Numbered from the stretch's first letter, positions 10,592-23,825 are shown. The stretch is DNA of 64,000 bases from Typhlomys cinereus (GCA_023101885.1 JALPQD010000627.1:120543-184542), one strand, 5' to 3'. Made by a program: numbers and translations. The notes: generated by a model not told the origin, from the letters alone.

Positions 10592-12600
10592 GAGCATCAT
10601 TGTGTTTTGTCATAAAGTTTAAGAAATAAACTTTGATTAAATTTGGACCTTCTATAAACCTGAAAATCCTTTTCTACATCTTGTACTGTTGGGCAATTTA
10701 TTCTGATATGTTTAATCTGTTTTGTGATTAATACTTCAGCTAGTCTGGAAGATGCCCAGTTGGTAAATTGTTTCCTTTAAAAGCATGCATATCTGACTTT
10801 GATTACAATAATCCACATAAAAAGTAGGGTGCGCTGTTATACCATCATAATCCCAAAGCTGATGAGGTAGAGACAGGCAGATCCCAGGCCTCATCTGATC
10901 TATCATTTCCTCATGAGTGAATGAACTTGTCTTAATAAGTAAGTGAATAAGGTGGACTGTTCTTTAGAAATGTCATTCAAGTTGCTCTTTGGCTATAAAA
11001 AAACATTCACACACATGTACAGCTGTCCGTAGATACACATAATACAATATGCACACACAAAATAGCTTAAAAACAATGCTAACTTCACTATTATTCATAA
11101 GAAAGGATGCACTGTAAAGAGAAAAACTTAACATAGTGCCTTTTTACTTGACATTCAATAAGCCAAAGCAGTAGAAGAAAGAAAGAAAGCAATGATACAA
11201 GCTGATGGTGAGTTTGCTAATAAGCAAACAGTGAAAGTAATTAAGAAGTTCAGACTGTGCTTGACTGATCTTTCTGTGAGATGTCAAAGAACAGTAAGAA
11301 CTTCATTCTGCCCTCATCTGTGAGAAAGCATCAGGAGCTTCAGTGGAATATAATAATGTTTATTTCAATTAATGTCGTGTGGTTTCACAGTTAGATTTCC
11401 CTCAGTATTTAGGTAGTCCAGAATAACTGAATAAGACAGTGAATATTGAGTTCACCTCTTGGATTGTGTGCATAGTATTGGATTATGTGCAAGGCATGTA
11501 ATTTTGGTTTCTATAGTTATAAATGCCAGTGAATATTCAGATATTAGACAAGCATCTAATATTCAAATCATTCTCTGCAGATATTTGTTGATAGCTTTAA
11601 TGAGCAAAATGAAAATAAACACATAAAATATGAGTATTTTACATTAAATCAAAAAGCATACATATATCTGAATACATAAGATTTTTCATTTAAAGGAGAG
11701 AAACATACAAACAAGTACATTTTAGGAGATCTGTGAGGTACTGTGCACGCATATAAGAACATACTCCATATGATTGAAGTATGTAGACAAAGACCAAAAT
11801 TTAGAAAATGTTAAGCATGGCATTGCTGCAAATGATACCTTCTCTGAAAGGTGAACATCCCACTTCCATAACTGACAGAATCAGAAGGACAAACGCTTGC
11901 TATTTCAATCACATGATAAAGGCTTAGTGCCATTTCATAGCCAACACTCTCTTTGGCTTGGCTGTAGCTGCTGAGCCCTCAATACACTAAATTCTATATG
12001 GTCCCTTCATCTCCAGTCTTATGCTAATCACAAACAAGCAAATGTTAATCACACTCATTATTAAATATGTCGTGTCCTTAATCCTGTTTCATATTCTGTT
12101 TCAGAAGCCCACTGATAGCAAATATGGTAGGAAAGGAAACCATGAAAGTGAGGTGATTCTTGACTCACTAATTTGTTAGAAAGTATGTTTTCAGAAATGG
12201 AGAAGTTTGTGGGAATGCAGATTTGCTAGATCCTAGCTCAATGGGCTTTGCACACTTTGAGAATCAATTCATGCTTTGAGAATTTCATACTCACATACAA
12301 TGATACAATGTATCAGTGGCTCAACAAAGAATAATACTCTTCCCTGGAAACCAGCAACTTCCAATTGCTCATTGAGCAAGAGGTGGCTTGGACATTTCTT
12401 TCAAATATAATGAAATACCATAAGGTCCAATCTTATGAAGGTCTTTTTCAGGTATCCAAAGATACTTTTTTTCCATGGGTGTAATAGACAGATCATATCC
12501 AAATGACAGAGTGTCATAGGACTTCTCTCTATTTTCCATCTCTTATGTTTTGCTCAGTCTTTGTTCTACAGAATGGAAAGGGATTAATGGAAATGGAATG
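10592..12600. other. AT-rich intergenic DNA with a possible SINE remnant
   Basis: 10815-10960 resembles a decayed B1/B4 body (TACCATCATAATCCCAAAGC, then GAGGTAGAGACAGGCAGAT). The rest shows no recognisable gene or element. Confidence 0.4.
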
Positions 12601-12618
12601 GGATGTTCAATTCATTTG

Positions 12619-12621
<3 letters not shown>

Positions 12622-12656
<35 letters not shown>
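12622..12656 (+). repeat. (GT)n microsatellite
   Basis: About 17 uninterrupted GT units in unique flanking DNA. Confidence 0.95.
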
Positions 12657-12657
<1 letters not shown>

Positions 12658-12659
12658 AA

Positions 12660-15140
12660 TGGAAAGGGATATTCAGATATTTTATTTTAGATAGAATGCT
12701 CAAAAGTCACTATACTTACCATTGTGACCAACAAGAGTGTCTATTTAGCCATAAGAAACTGAAAAGGGAAATTCTCTACCCTTGAGTAACAGTAACACTA
12801 GTATTTGGTAATAAACATGCATATCAAGCAGTTAGACAACATTTAACAAAAAAATAATAATAATTAAGTTCCTCATCGGGACCTATAACTTCTCTAGTAA
12901 TACCTTTTGACCAAGTTTAGAGTTCCAGGGATGTACTGTCTCCAGACATCAAATTCAGTCAGAATGTCATTGATTACCTCAAAAGAAGTCATACCTTATT
13001 ACAGCAGATATTTTATTTGGTGAGATATATTGTAGTACACAGTATCTGCAACTGGTTAAGACTATGAATTTATTTTCTCTTCCAAGGAGCCTATGGACAT
13101 TAGTCAGTTAGGAGACATTTTCAGCTCAATTCCACCTTGACTTATTTATGTCCTATAATCACATTTTTATGATGTGCAATATTATTCACTAATGCAAAGT
13201 GGTTCTGTACCACAATATTTGTTTATTCAGCTTATAAAATAATGTTTCTATATGAGATTTTTGCAGATTTTTACTGGTAACCTGCCTTCTACTATCTTTC
13301 CCTCACCAGCTCACTCAATCTCATTCTAATTATTTTCATGACATATTTTCACTACTTGTAACACTCCCCTCATCCTTTACACCCATATCCCAAAGCTTCT
13401 TTCTTGCTTCCTACATTATTACATACAGTTTCTTATTCCATAACTTGCCTGTCTAAGGGTTTTATCATATCCACTTGTGTCTTTGCACTTGTGAAGGATA
13501 GAATAACTACATGAAACTGATCAGATATATCCCCTTGGAAAGATTAACTCTCTATGTACAAAGGAGTTTTAACAAAAAACACTTTTAAACCCTTGTACCA
13601 TAAATTCCTTTCTCATATGATGGATTAATACATGTGGATTGAAGAAATGGACTGTGAAGGCTTTATTTTGGAAAAGTTAAGTAGGTAGGAACAAGGTGCA
13701 CATTTGGACAAGGTCAGTATTAACCAGCGATATCAAAAGAATGGAAAGTCATATAAGGAGAACAAGAAAGCATATTTCACAAGTACACGGTGAAATGTCT
13801 ATATGAAATGTCAATATATATAAATATCTATAGATAAAACTTGATTTTGTCTGAAATATATTCAAGCCAAAACTCCTTATAAGATTTCAGGAAAAGGTAG
13901 CCACCTCTGAAATTCTTGAAGTCCAGGAATGAATCAACAACCACTGAACTTGCAGTCATAACTCAAGCTAAAGTTCTTGCCAAAGCGTAGTCATTACCAC
14001 TCTCAAGATTTACTTCAATGTTGAGACCAACACGCCAGAGTTGCACAGCTGTCTATTCTCTGCACTTGAGCACAGGGAAATCCTTTTTACTTTTTATTTC
14101 CAATTATGCTTTCAGTAATAGAAAACATACTCATGAAAGTTTAAACAATGTTCACGCGATGGTTACTTTATAAGAATGTAATTTGACTTAATATCTATTC
14201 ACAAGTAGTTTCTGGGATAATACAGGGTAAGCACTAATTTTCACTAATGAGAATCAGATTCTGTGAGTGTATAGCAATTTCTGCTTGAATATTACTTCTG
14301 GGAGCATTTACGAGAGGTTAAGTATAGACAAGAGTGGAGGTAAGTGCAAATAAAAGAATAAATCATGATTAAACACATTGAGTAAATAGAGAGCAAAGAA
14401 ATGACCCTAACTTGAGTTACAATTGGTACATCAGCAATTGACATTCACATGGTAGCTTCATCTTACACACATATAACAATTTTAGCTTTATACAGGCATT
14501 TCTATAGCTTAATGGAAAGTACTTCAAGAAGAAATTAGGAAATCCTCAATACAGAAGTCTAATAATGAAATGTTTTATGAACCTTTAATAGTCTCATAAC
14601 TTTCTAGAGTTATAAAATTAAAATTATCACTGCTACACAGAGTAAGTCACAAAGCATCTAGCAAATCAATGGTCAATTTTCATACAGACATTCACAGAGA
14701 AGATTTCTTTTTGTAATGTGCACCGTTAAGATTTATTTAAAACTGAATATCCACTTCAGATTTAATTTTCTTTAAGAGACAGACAAGAAGCCTCATTAGT
14801 TTTTCATATATAAAGATTTAAGCCCATCTATTGTCTTTCAAGAGCCACAATACAGGAAAATATTTAAGAGATGGGATATTCCTAGAAGCAATTCCGCAGA
14901 GAAACTGCTTCCTACACTAGATAACCATCAGATATGTTTTAATGTCTTTCTTTATTGATGTAATAGTTTGTCTTTCATAAGCTCTGATAATGAAAGATCT
15001 GCTTACTGCTAATGTGCTTGTGGGACTGATTGATGTTGAGAACTTTGATCTAATCCTAATAAATAGATTAACTCCTTAATGTGTTTCTAATATGATGATA
15101 TTATTGTGAGGTTGTGAGATTAGGATGTTGTATCAAATTG
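12660..15140. other. AT-rich intergenic DNA, nothing recognised
   Basis: No open frame of note and no repeat family recognised. Confidence 0.45.
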
Positions 15141-15149
15141 AAGAAAATA

Positions 15150-15590
15150 AGTGTAATAGTTAAGTACAGGGGTCAACTTGATAACTGAGGGTTCACGCTA
15201 TGGGCACATTTGTCAATAATTAGTAATTGAGTTAAGCCCAGAGCAAATCTTCAGGAGACTGTCTAGAGGATGGGGAAGGACTAACCCATGGTGGGTGGAA
15301 CTAAGTCTTGGACAGGTGTATAAAATTCAGAGAGCTGATTGAGGAAGTTGGCATCCTTGTGTATACTTGGCCACACATGCTGGTCTACAGAGTAAGCATT
15401 GTCCTTCTCTCAGCTGTTATGTGGATGTTATGTACTCAGTTTCCTCTGCCCTTTGGTGATGATGCATGCTCTTCTGCCATGCTGGATCAAGAACTGTAAC
15501 TGGACAATCATAAGAGAATAAAACCCTTATTGCCTTAGGCAGTTTCATCATGATTATTATCAGCAACCATGCAGGTAAACTGCAACAAGA
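15150..15590 (+). mobile_element. Interspersed rodent repeat (LTR/MaLR-like)
   Basis: It starts around GGGGTCAACTTGATAACTG, passes GGTGGGTGGAACTAAGTC, and ends with AGAGAATAAAACCCTTATTG followed by CATCATGATTATTATCAGC. This order (GTCAACTTGA head, near-terminal AATAAACCC, ending in a run like GTTTTATCACAGCAA) is shared with 18980-19300 and, inverted, with 30015-30425 and 39835-40245. I recognise the pattern as common in rodent genomes but cannot name the family with certainty. Confidence 0.5.
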
Positions 15591-15861
15591 GGCACTGGGG
15601 AAATATTCGTGGAAACTTCTGTTATACTCTGACCCTTTCCCTTCTCTTTCTGAGCTGCCTCTGCTTTAAGGGCTCAGCATATTTATTTGACTGCAGACAC
15701 AGAGACAAGGGAATCAGTTAGGGTGATTTGAAGACTATGAAATAAATATTTAATCTGAAACAGTGAAATACATATTTTTTCTTTTTTCCAAATTGTCTAT
15801 TCTAGGAATTTGACAAAATATATGATTACAATTTTAAAGAGCTAATGAGATAACTGAGCAG

Positions 15862-16040
15862 GTGCAGCCTCTACAATAGAAGCCTTTTAAGCTGAGCTTG
15901 ATCCATGGAAACCACATAAAGGTGAAAGGAGAAAACCGACTCCATAAAGATGCTTTCTGGTGACTGTGCATATAATGTGGCCTGTGTATGACTGTAGAAA
16001 CACATCACACACAGACGCACATATATATCATATACACAGT
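15862..16040 (+). mobile_element. B4/RSINE-type SINE
   Basis: CCACATAAAGGTGAAAGGAG followed by AAAACCGACTCC and then a CTGGTGACTGTGCATATAATG tail is the distinctive 3' body of rodent B4/RSINE elements. The tRNA-like head (CTGAGCAGGTGCAGCC) is decayed. It ends in an ACACAC-rich stretch. Confidence 0.7.
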
Positions 16041-16787
16041 GATAATATGCAGAATGCAAATGATCATGGGTGGGTGGTCAGTGTACCCTACTGCCATGCA
16101 ATCCATGGCTCATTTTAGTGTATGTCAATTATTGCTTTGAAGACACCTACTTTTTTGACTAGTGTGCTAGCAAATTTTTTAAGCAATTAGTTTGTCTTGG
16201 CAGCTGCATTATTTGTCTGAGTCATCAATACACATCCTTTAACTATTTAGTAATTCATAATTATGTGAGATCATATCAAAACCCAGAAAGGAATATCTCA
16301 ATTTACATTAACTCATTCATTCAACAAAAGATTTACCCTTAAATGTGATTGTAACCTAGCTATAAGTCTATCTAATTTATGAATTCTTTTAAACAATGTA
16401 TTGTTAAATCTTACCAATTTTAGAACGAACATTTTTCTTTTTTAATGTGTTATTTAATAATATAATTATATAGCCATAACTATAATATTACAAAGAGCAT
16501 TATATTATTAAATATTAAATACTTGGAAGATACAAACATCCTTTCTTACATAAGTTTCTTTTGTACATTATTTCTAACTTGAAAATCCTTTGTATGACCA
16601 ATTATTACAATTGCTTGTTTTCATATTTTATTAATTATTCTTAGAGAAAGTTCTATCTAGAGAAATTATCATTGCTACATATTTGGCAAGCAGATGAGCC
16701 CTTGGCCTATTAATTCCACCAACCTTTCAACACCTGGTCTTACAGATTTTCTGAATCAACAAGTATATAATTATTTCTATTCTTTTT
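16041..16787. other. AT-rich intergenic DNA, nothing recognised
   Basis: Very AT-rich, with short TATA-type runs at 16440-16530. No gene. Confidence 0.45.
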
Positions 16788-17750
16788 TTTTCTTATTTTA
16801 TTTTATTTATTTTTTATTTCCACTCATACAAACTTAACAGGTACACCGGTCCCTTCCTTCCCTCCACCTCCCCACCCCATTGTGCCCCCCTCTGTCCCCC
16901 TCCCCTCCCCTTTCCCTCCCCGTCTCCTAGTGCCTCCCCCTCCCATCCCCGGAGCATCCTTTAATGAGCACGCCAAACTCTCCTCTGGGTCCTCCTCTCC
17001 GATAAGGTGCAAGGACCCAGTGGCATTTCCCAGAACCGTTTCCTGTGTTCCCTTTAAGCATAGGAACACTACTGTGGCTGCCAATCACTTGCCGCCAAGG
17101 ATCCTAGTGCCTTTAGCAAATGCTAGACTTTGTGGGGTCAATAGTGTGCTGGACATTGCGCAGGGCATGCAAAGTGCAAATATGATTGCTTCGACCCTAA
17201 CTTGTGTGGAGTATCTTGCATATCATTACTCCTCCCATCCTTGTGCTCTTACAATCTTACCGTCCCCTTTTCTGCAAATTTTCCTGAGCTTCAGGATGGG
17301 GAGAGATTAGGCTGGCCTAGTTCCAGGTGGTTGATATAGAGTCTCTGATGTTCTGGATTATGGTTTGTTGATTTTTTTTTTCAGTTTTGCTGCTCCTGCA
17401 ATGTCCCTTCACTCCATCCTGGATATCGCCCCCTGGCTAGAGATAAAAAGCTGTTAAATTAGAGTCTTGTTATAAGATATATTCAAAGGTAGATCTAATA
17501 AAAGTAGGAAATCAGCGGTGAGAGAGGGATCAATCGCCCATTTGCAAAATGGTTACTTTCTATCTGCCAGACTATACGCCCTCCCCTTCTGGTAAGATCA
17601 TACCCCATTCGTTGTAAATGATCCGGAAGGAAAATCTGTGAACTTAACCAGATGTCTCATTACTTATTTGCAGTCCTTGATGGAGGCCTATTTGCTCTGC
17701 TGTAACATGGTCCCCTCTCTCCTTGTTACTGGTATGTCCCTACTACATAA
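16788..17750 (-). mobile_element. 5'-truncated L1 3' UTR copy (~0.96 kb)
   Basis: It begins with a T-rich tail (16788-16820) and the reversed L1 end CACTCATACAAACTTAACAG. The polypyrimidine complement of the G-rich tract follows, then the whole 3' UTR to about 17750. Its 5' end falls almost exactly where the copy at 951-1893 is truncated. No clear target-site duplication was found. Confidence 0.85.
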
Positions 17751-18420
17751 TATTTCTGAGTAGTACAGTTTTAGATATGATCATTTTCTTTTTGTTACAA
17801 TTACTAAGCCACTTTTTTTAAAATCCAAAAGAGTCTCACCACTAACAGTTTTCTTATTATACCATTTTTAATTCTCTGAGTTTCCTTAGAAATTTGCTGC
17901 TATAAAAAATTTAATCTTTTTTAAAAGTTGACCAGAGGTTCTTGGTTCTCTTTTCCTCCTTATCCCCCAATCTCTTACAAAGTTAATTTGAACATTGAAA
18001 TAATAATTTGCTTTTACTAATACCTCTTTTATTTTAGAGTATAGATGTTCTCTGCTTTACGTTTTTTTTCAAACTTTAGGTTGTTGTCACCATGGAATTT
18101 GCAACTTGTCATTCCAAAGTGCTCTAACTTTATTTATTTCTTTATAAAACTTCATTTTATTCCTGATAAAATATTGGTCAGAGAGGTCTTAAAGGTCCCA
18201 AACATTATAGGTTTTTGCCATTGCTCTTGATTGTTCTCCAAAAATTGACAGTATGACCCTATTACTGAAGATGCAACATAAATAGATCACAGAACAAGGG
18301 CAAAATATAGCAAGTGGGATTGTTCTTAGTACTTTCTCTCTGCTGGATAGCTTACACAGTAACAATGAATACTGTAGAAGCTACTCTGGGAGATAAATTA
18401 TCACAAGATCCATCAACAGC
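17751..18420. other. AT-rich intergenic DNA, nothing recognised
   Basis: No gene or repeat family recognised. Confidence 0.4.
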
Positions 18421-18715
18421 ATGAGACTTGTAAGTTGAAATAAAAATCACCATGGCAACAGGTGACCACCAGTGTAATAGTGGTATTCATGCCTTAATAT
18501 ATACCATGGAGACTTGACTCCCCAAAGAAGTAGACAAGTCAGAGTGAACCCTGGGGTCCATAGAATCATATAGGCAGAAGTTTGGGAGGGATGTGGGAGT
18601 GATTCGTGAAAGAAAGGAAGGGGATGAGAGGGATGGGGGAAGGAAGCTGGAATGAATACTCATATGTTTGTAAGAGTAGAAAAATAAACGCTTTTCTTTA
18701 AAAAATGTCTTTTTA
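18421..18715 (+). mobile_element. Possible old LINE-like 3' end
   Basis: A purine-rich run (18595-18650) is followed by ATGAATACTCATATGTTTGT, then AAAAATAAA and an A-rich stretch. This layout resembles an L1-type 3' UTR, but the sequence does not align clearly to the L1s in this window. It may be an older LINE subfamily. Confidence 0.3.
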
Positions 18716-18979
18716 AAATTCAATAATGTGGAAACCATTAGGAGATACTAATTGTACGTCAACAGCACATGCTATAGTAAAGGAAAATTTTACAATCATC
18801 ATGCTCTGGTGATAAGGGCTTAAACTATAATATTTAAAAAATCCTAACACATAGTCTCTTAAGATCTAGGTAAATTTTAATCTATTTCATATATACATAA
18901 CATACATAATGCAAAAAGGTTGACTCCACAATAAGAGAAAACAATATTCAGTTGTAGGGATATTTCTTGATATGTAGGC

Positions 18980-19300
18980 CGATGTGACAGTTAATATTAT
19001 CAGGTTGAGAGGATGTGTAATCACCTGTGGAAACAAAGGCATGAGCATTTCTGTAAGAAAGATTATCGATTAGGTAAATGCATTTGACACCATTCTTGTG
19101 TCAAAAAAGAAGGAGCCGAGTGGAAGCATTCTATACTCTGCTTCCTGGCTGCAGATGCTGAGCATTGCTATCTCAGGCTCTTGTACTAAATCACTTCAGT
19201 CATGATGACTGTATCAGCAACTGTGAGTCAAAATAAACCCATCCTCCCTTAATTATATTCATCTGTTTTGATCACAGTACAGAGAAAAGTAACAAGTAAG
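18980..19300 (+). mobile_element. Interspersed rodent repeat (LTR/MaLR-like)
   Basis: It runs from ACAGTTAATATTATCAGGTT through GGAAGCATTCTATACTCTGC to GTGAGTCAAAATAAACCC, then TTTTGATCACAGTACAGAGA. This matches the order of motifs in the copy at 15150-15590. The GTGAGTCAAAATAAACCC end resembles the polyadenylation end of MaLR LTRs. Confidence 0.55.
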
Positions 19301-19589
19301 GACCTTGTTGTACCAATGGAGGCAAGAATGGTGCAAGGAAAAAGTAGGAAAAGTGTTTTTTAAGTAAAAAAGAAACAAAAAGTTTTATAAAGAATAAATA
19401 AATAAATTTTAATTCTAATGAACATAATTTAAATGACAAAATTCCACAGTCCTGCCAACATTTTTGTACAAAACTCAATTTTATGAATTTGTTGCTTTTT
19501 CTGTTAAATCTTTCTTTAATATAGAACATGATCAGCAATCACAGTGATAATTCACAATTACAAAAGGTGATGTCCAATAATGAAATTTA

Positions 19590-19885
19590 TTTTATGCCTT
19601 TGTTTGTGATGTTTTTGTTTGTACTTGCACATTTGTGCATGTATATGAGTATGTATAAGAAGGCACTTGAATGTTTGTACTTATGGAAGTCCAAGGGTAT
19701 ATCGGGAATCAATCTGGATTACTGTATCTCATTTTTGTTTTGCTCTGGGATTCCCCTGGCTTCACCCTCCAGGACCTTTTTTCCAGGTTGCCACCATTTC
19801 TGCCCAATATTTACATAGAATCTGGTGAGAACCTTCCTCTTATAAGACAACAGTTTTAACTCCTGAACCATGTCTCCAGTCCTAA
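19590..19885 (-). mobile_element. Older copy of the B2-like SINE
   Basis: Read on the minus strand it starts GGACTGGAGACATGGTTCAGG, the decayed form of the head seen at 10574 and 46341. The body (CCAGGACC, TTCACCCTCCAGG on the plus strand) aligns along its length and ends in a TGTGCATGTATATG-like tail. No duplication is evident. Divergence suggests an older insertion than the two TSD-flanked copies. Confidence 0.65.
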
Positions 19886-19924
19886 TTTTAGAACTTTTAG
19901 TTGCACCAGAATTTCAATCCAAGA

Positions 19925-20025
19925 ATTATAGCTGAATGTAATCTACTATATATACATATATATTTATAATGTAGTCATGTAATATATAAATATATTTATA
20001 TAAATATTGTTTTATATATTACATT
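19925..20025. repeat. AT-rich palindromic TATA run
   Basis: Alternating TATATA blocks with TTTATATAAATA symmetry, likely cruciform-prone simple sequence. Confidence 0.6.
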
Positions 20026-20224
20026 ACACTATCGTGACCAAGTTTTGGTAGCCACATAGATACTTGCTGCTTTCACTCTTGATCAGCAATTTAAATGCAT
20101 AATTTGCCCATGTTAATTATGTGCTTCAATTTTTGTGGAAAACATCAGCAAATGACACAAAAAATTATTACAATTGACACAGTCATTTCTGTGAGCTACA
20201 TGACTGATTGTTTTCTAATGGCAG

Positions 20225-20420
20225 GTATTATGGTTTGAATCTGAAGTGTCCGTTGCAGGTTTATGTGTTTTGAAATCCTGATCCTAACTCATGATGCCAT
20301 CTTAAGAGATTTTGGATCATCCAGGATAAAAGCCTATCCAAATAATACAGAACTGAAATGCCTCTCCTTGAAGGACAGTCCATATTTGCTCTCAACCAAT
20401 CTAGCTCTAGGCTCACTGAT
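20225..20420 (+). mobile_element. Fragment resembling a MaLR LTR start
   Basis: TATGGTTTGAATCTGAAGTG with a following TTATGTGTTTTGAAATCCTG matches the 5' end typical of MLT1/MST-type MaLR LTRs. The remainder is diverged. The assignment is by short motif only. Confidence 0.4.
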
Positions 20421-21520
20421 CTGTTGAGAGATGAATGAGTATGAATTACACCTAAATTGCACAAAAATATATTTTTGAATGATAAATCCACCAAGGTTTG
20501 TTGATCACCATCAAATATAGTTACTTTGAATTGACTACATATTCTCAAATTACTGTGTGTATATGTGTGTGTTTGTGTGAGTAGATGCAAATATTAGTTA
20601 AATATCTGTTTGAGTATATGTTCTTCTTCAACATTGATTCATATATAATTAATTGTAATTATATATTTATTTATAACTTATTATTATTAATTTATTAGCA
20701 GCAATTTTTTATTATCCCTGAAAATTTAATTCCTTTGTGCTTGTTCATTGTTTCTCAATTCCTTGACTAAAATAGGCTTGCATGAATTCTCCCCAAAGAG
20801 ATAAACCTTTCATTTTCTCATAACATAGTGCTATTACATTGTAAGGACTGTTTTAAAAAACCCATTTATCTTTGCCTAGGGATTACTTCATTTTATTCGG
20901 GCACTGTATTTTTATGTTTGTGCCACAGGATATGCATTATCACTACCAAAAGAATTATCAAAGGTTCATCCGAAATTCAATTCGTCTTAGGCAATCTCAC
21001 AATAGTATATTAATTATATATTTATACAAGCCATGAAAGGTAATTCAGAACTAGGAGTTTTCAGTAGCAATAAAATAGCATGCATTTACACTTTGGAATA
21101 TAATATTTAGAATACATCTTGCATATTTTTCCATGCTATTAAGAACAGTACACTAGAGTCTATACAAATCGGAGGCATAAGCTTGCCTTTAGAAAGCAAC
21201 ATATTGAAATTTTTTTAGAGATGCCACAAAATTAAGTTTAATTATATATAGATATGTATACATTAGTGCATCACAGTACACATACAACCTGGAAAACAAT
21301 ATAGCAAAGTATTGATTATATCCTGATTTTTTCTTTTGCATCTATTGTTATCCAGTTTTCAAAAATGAACTATTTTTATGATCAGTTTTTGAAAGTGAGT
21401 CCAGAAAGTTCTTGTTAAATAGGAAACTAAGGTGTATGTTCTTTTTGCACCGTCCCAATAGCTTAATTATGTTCTCTAGTCTACTTGCTAGTGAATCTCT
21501 GCTTTTTCTTGTTTTATAAT
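20421..21520. other. AT-rich intergenic DNA, nothing recognised
   Basis: Contains a short GT-rich patch at 20552-20580 and no gene. Confidence 0.4.
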
Positions 21521-22463
21521 ACATTTTTTATTATTATTTCAGCTCATACAAACTTAATAGGTACACCAGTTCCTTCCCTCCCTCTTCCTCCCCCCGAACC
21601 CTGCTCCCCCTCCCCTCACCCCTCCCTCCCCATTCCCCCGTGCCTCCGATTCCCAGAGTCCTTTCTTGTGCATGCCTGACTCTCCTCTGGGCCCTCCTCT
21701 CTGATGACGTACATGGACCCAGTGGCCCTTTCCCTGAACCCTTTCCTTAAGCATAGGAACACTACTGTGGCTGCCAATCCTTTGCCTCCAAGGATCTTGG
21801 TGCCTTTAGCAGATGCTAGACTTTGTGAGGTCAACAGTGTGTTGGACAATGCGCAGGGCATGCAAAGTCCAATTATGATTGCTTCAGCCCTAACTAGTAT
21901 AGGGTATCTTACATATCATTGCTCCTCCCATCCTTTTGCTCTTACACTCTTACTGCCCCTCTTCCGCAAATGTCCCTGAGCTTCAGGATAGGGAGAGATT
22001 AGTCTGGCCTAGTTCTAGGTGGTTGATATAGAGACTCTGAAGTTCTGGATTGTGGTTTGTTGATTTTCTTTTGCAGTTTTGTTGCTCCTGTAATGCCCTT
22101 CACTCCATCGTGATGGGCCCTGTATGTCACCCCCTGGCCAGAGACAGAAAGCTGTTAAACTGGAGTCTTATTATAAGAGCACATTCAAGGGTAGATGTAA
22201 TACTTATACCCAAAAGTGGAATCGCAGGGTCATATGGCATTTGGCAATGGGAGGGGTCAATCACCCATTTGCAAAATGGTTACTTTTTAATCTGCCAGAC
22301 TATATGCCCTTCCCTTCTGGTGAGTTCATACCCCCTTAGTTGTAAATGATCAGGAACGAATGTCTGTGAACTTAACTAGGTGTCACATTACTTTCTTGCA
22401 GTCCTTGATGGAGGTCTATTTTCTCTACTGTAACATGGTCACTTCTTTCCTTGTTAACATATT
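21521..22463 (-). mobile_element. 5'-truncated L1 3' UTR copy (~0.94 kb)
   Basis: A T-rich tail leads into CAGCTCATACAAACTTAATA, the reversed L1 terminus, then the polypyrimidine complement of the G tract and the full 3' UTR. The 5' end lies within about 20 bp of the truncation points of the copies at 951 and 17750. The frame at 21616-21861 on the minus strand is the same 3'-UTR frame seen in the copies at 951 and 4745 and is not a gene. Confidence 0.87.
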
Positions 22464-23267
22464 GAAATTTGATAATTAATTGTAAGTAATAATTTCACTG
22501 ACAAACTTTATTTTTATCAGTTTTATCCTGATACAACTTGACAGAAATTTACTAGCATATATTTCAAGTCTATCAAAAAACAAAATCTAGCCAAAAAGTG
22601 TGAACTCATATACCCTGCACAAGGGAGAACAAAGAGAAGAAGAAAAAGAAAGACAGAAGCTGCCCTGAGATGTTCCTAACAGAAGCCATGGGCAATTAAG
22701 TACTTCTTAAAAGTAGACCCGTGATACCACCTAATGAGTTGTTTGTCAGACAGTCCTCAAAGACTCCCAAAGTCCATGGTACTTATGCATGAAAATGTCA
22801 AATAATAAAAAAGGAAATTTAAAAATGAAAAACTGTGAAAGTTCTTGGGAATATATTAAAGAATTTTCTTAATTTTATCAGTTTACTCTAATAATCAAAA
22901 TAGTCTGCCAACTGAGCCATATATAAAGAGTATCTCCTTTGACCAAGTGAGAAATTTTACAGTTTTAATCTTGTTACTTAATTCTTAACCTTTTAAATTT
23001 AACAAAATGAAAGCAAAAGAGCATAACATCATACAGACAACTCATTGAACTCCAGAATTGGACTTAATGTGATAATTCAGAGGAAATCAATATTTTGAAA
23101 CTGAATCATGGAAATACTTGAGTTGATTCATGCAGCTGTACTACAATGAGAATTAGAAGGTTCAGGGAAGAGAATCTCAGTATTTCTTCTTCCAAATATT
23201 TTCACAAGATTAATATATGAAATTAATGTGGAAAAATCATAAACTTTAATTATGAAGATATTCACAC
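22464..23267. other. AT-rich intergenic DNA, nothing recognised
   Basis: A purine-rich patch at 22620-22660 is the only notable feature. Confidence 0.4.
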
Positions 23268-23430
23268 TCTGAATTCAATAACTCAGTGGGTAAAAACCTG
23301 ATGACAAAATCAGTCAGTGTCCTGAATTCGATCCCAAGAAGCACACAAGAGACACTGATTTTCAAACATTCTCTGACCTCCAACTGGGCATCATGGCATG
23401 TGTGCACACCCTGTGTGTTTCCTTTCCTTT
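23268..23430 (+). mobile_element. B4/RSINE-type SINE
   Basis: Head AACTCAGTGGGTAAAAACC, central TCCTGAATTCGATCCCAAG (B-box-like), and tail TCTGACCTCCAACTGGGCAT with TGTGCACACC match a tRNA-derived rodent SINE of the B4/RSINE type. Confidence 0.65.
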
Positions 23431-23696
23431 CTCTGCTATTGTCTGTCTTTGTCTCTCCATGACACTCTCAAGTGAGCAATCTAATTTAAAGTACATAATC
23501 ATAATAGCATATTCATTATTATATTTCTGTTTTTTACATATTTTCATACACATTATCCTGAAACTCTCATATCTGTAACATAAATGGTTTTATAAAACTT
23601 ACTAAATAATATTTCATAAAATTGCCTACAAAACTTTCATTAGTTATAGCATAAGAAATGAATAATATATACTTAGCTAATTATATTTGATTATTT

Positions 23697-23786
23697 ATAT
23701 TACTTATGAAAGGAAAGAAGAAAATGAGTCAAAGAGAATGCATATTACTTATGAAAGGAAAGAAGAAAATGAGTCAAAGAGAATGC
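23697..23786 (+). repeat. Perfect 45-bp tandem duplication (2 copies)
   Basis: The unit beginning ATATTACTTATGAAAGGAAA at 23697-23741 repeats exactly at 23742-23786. The lack of mismatches indicates a recent local duplication. Confidence 0.95.
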
Positions 23787-23825
23787 ATATCATTCTAAAA
23801 TATTGCTATCTGAAATCTAGCACAA

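Noticed and set aside
16788..22463. Segmental duplication as the explanation for the similar L1 3' ends
   Set aside because: Flanking sequences outside the L1 boundaries are unrelated, and each copy has its own T-rich tail, as expected of separate retrotransposition.
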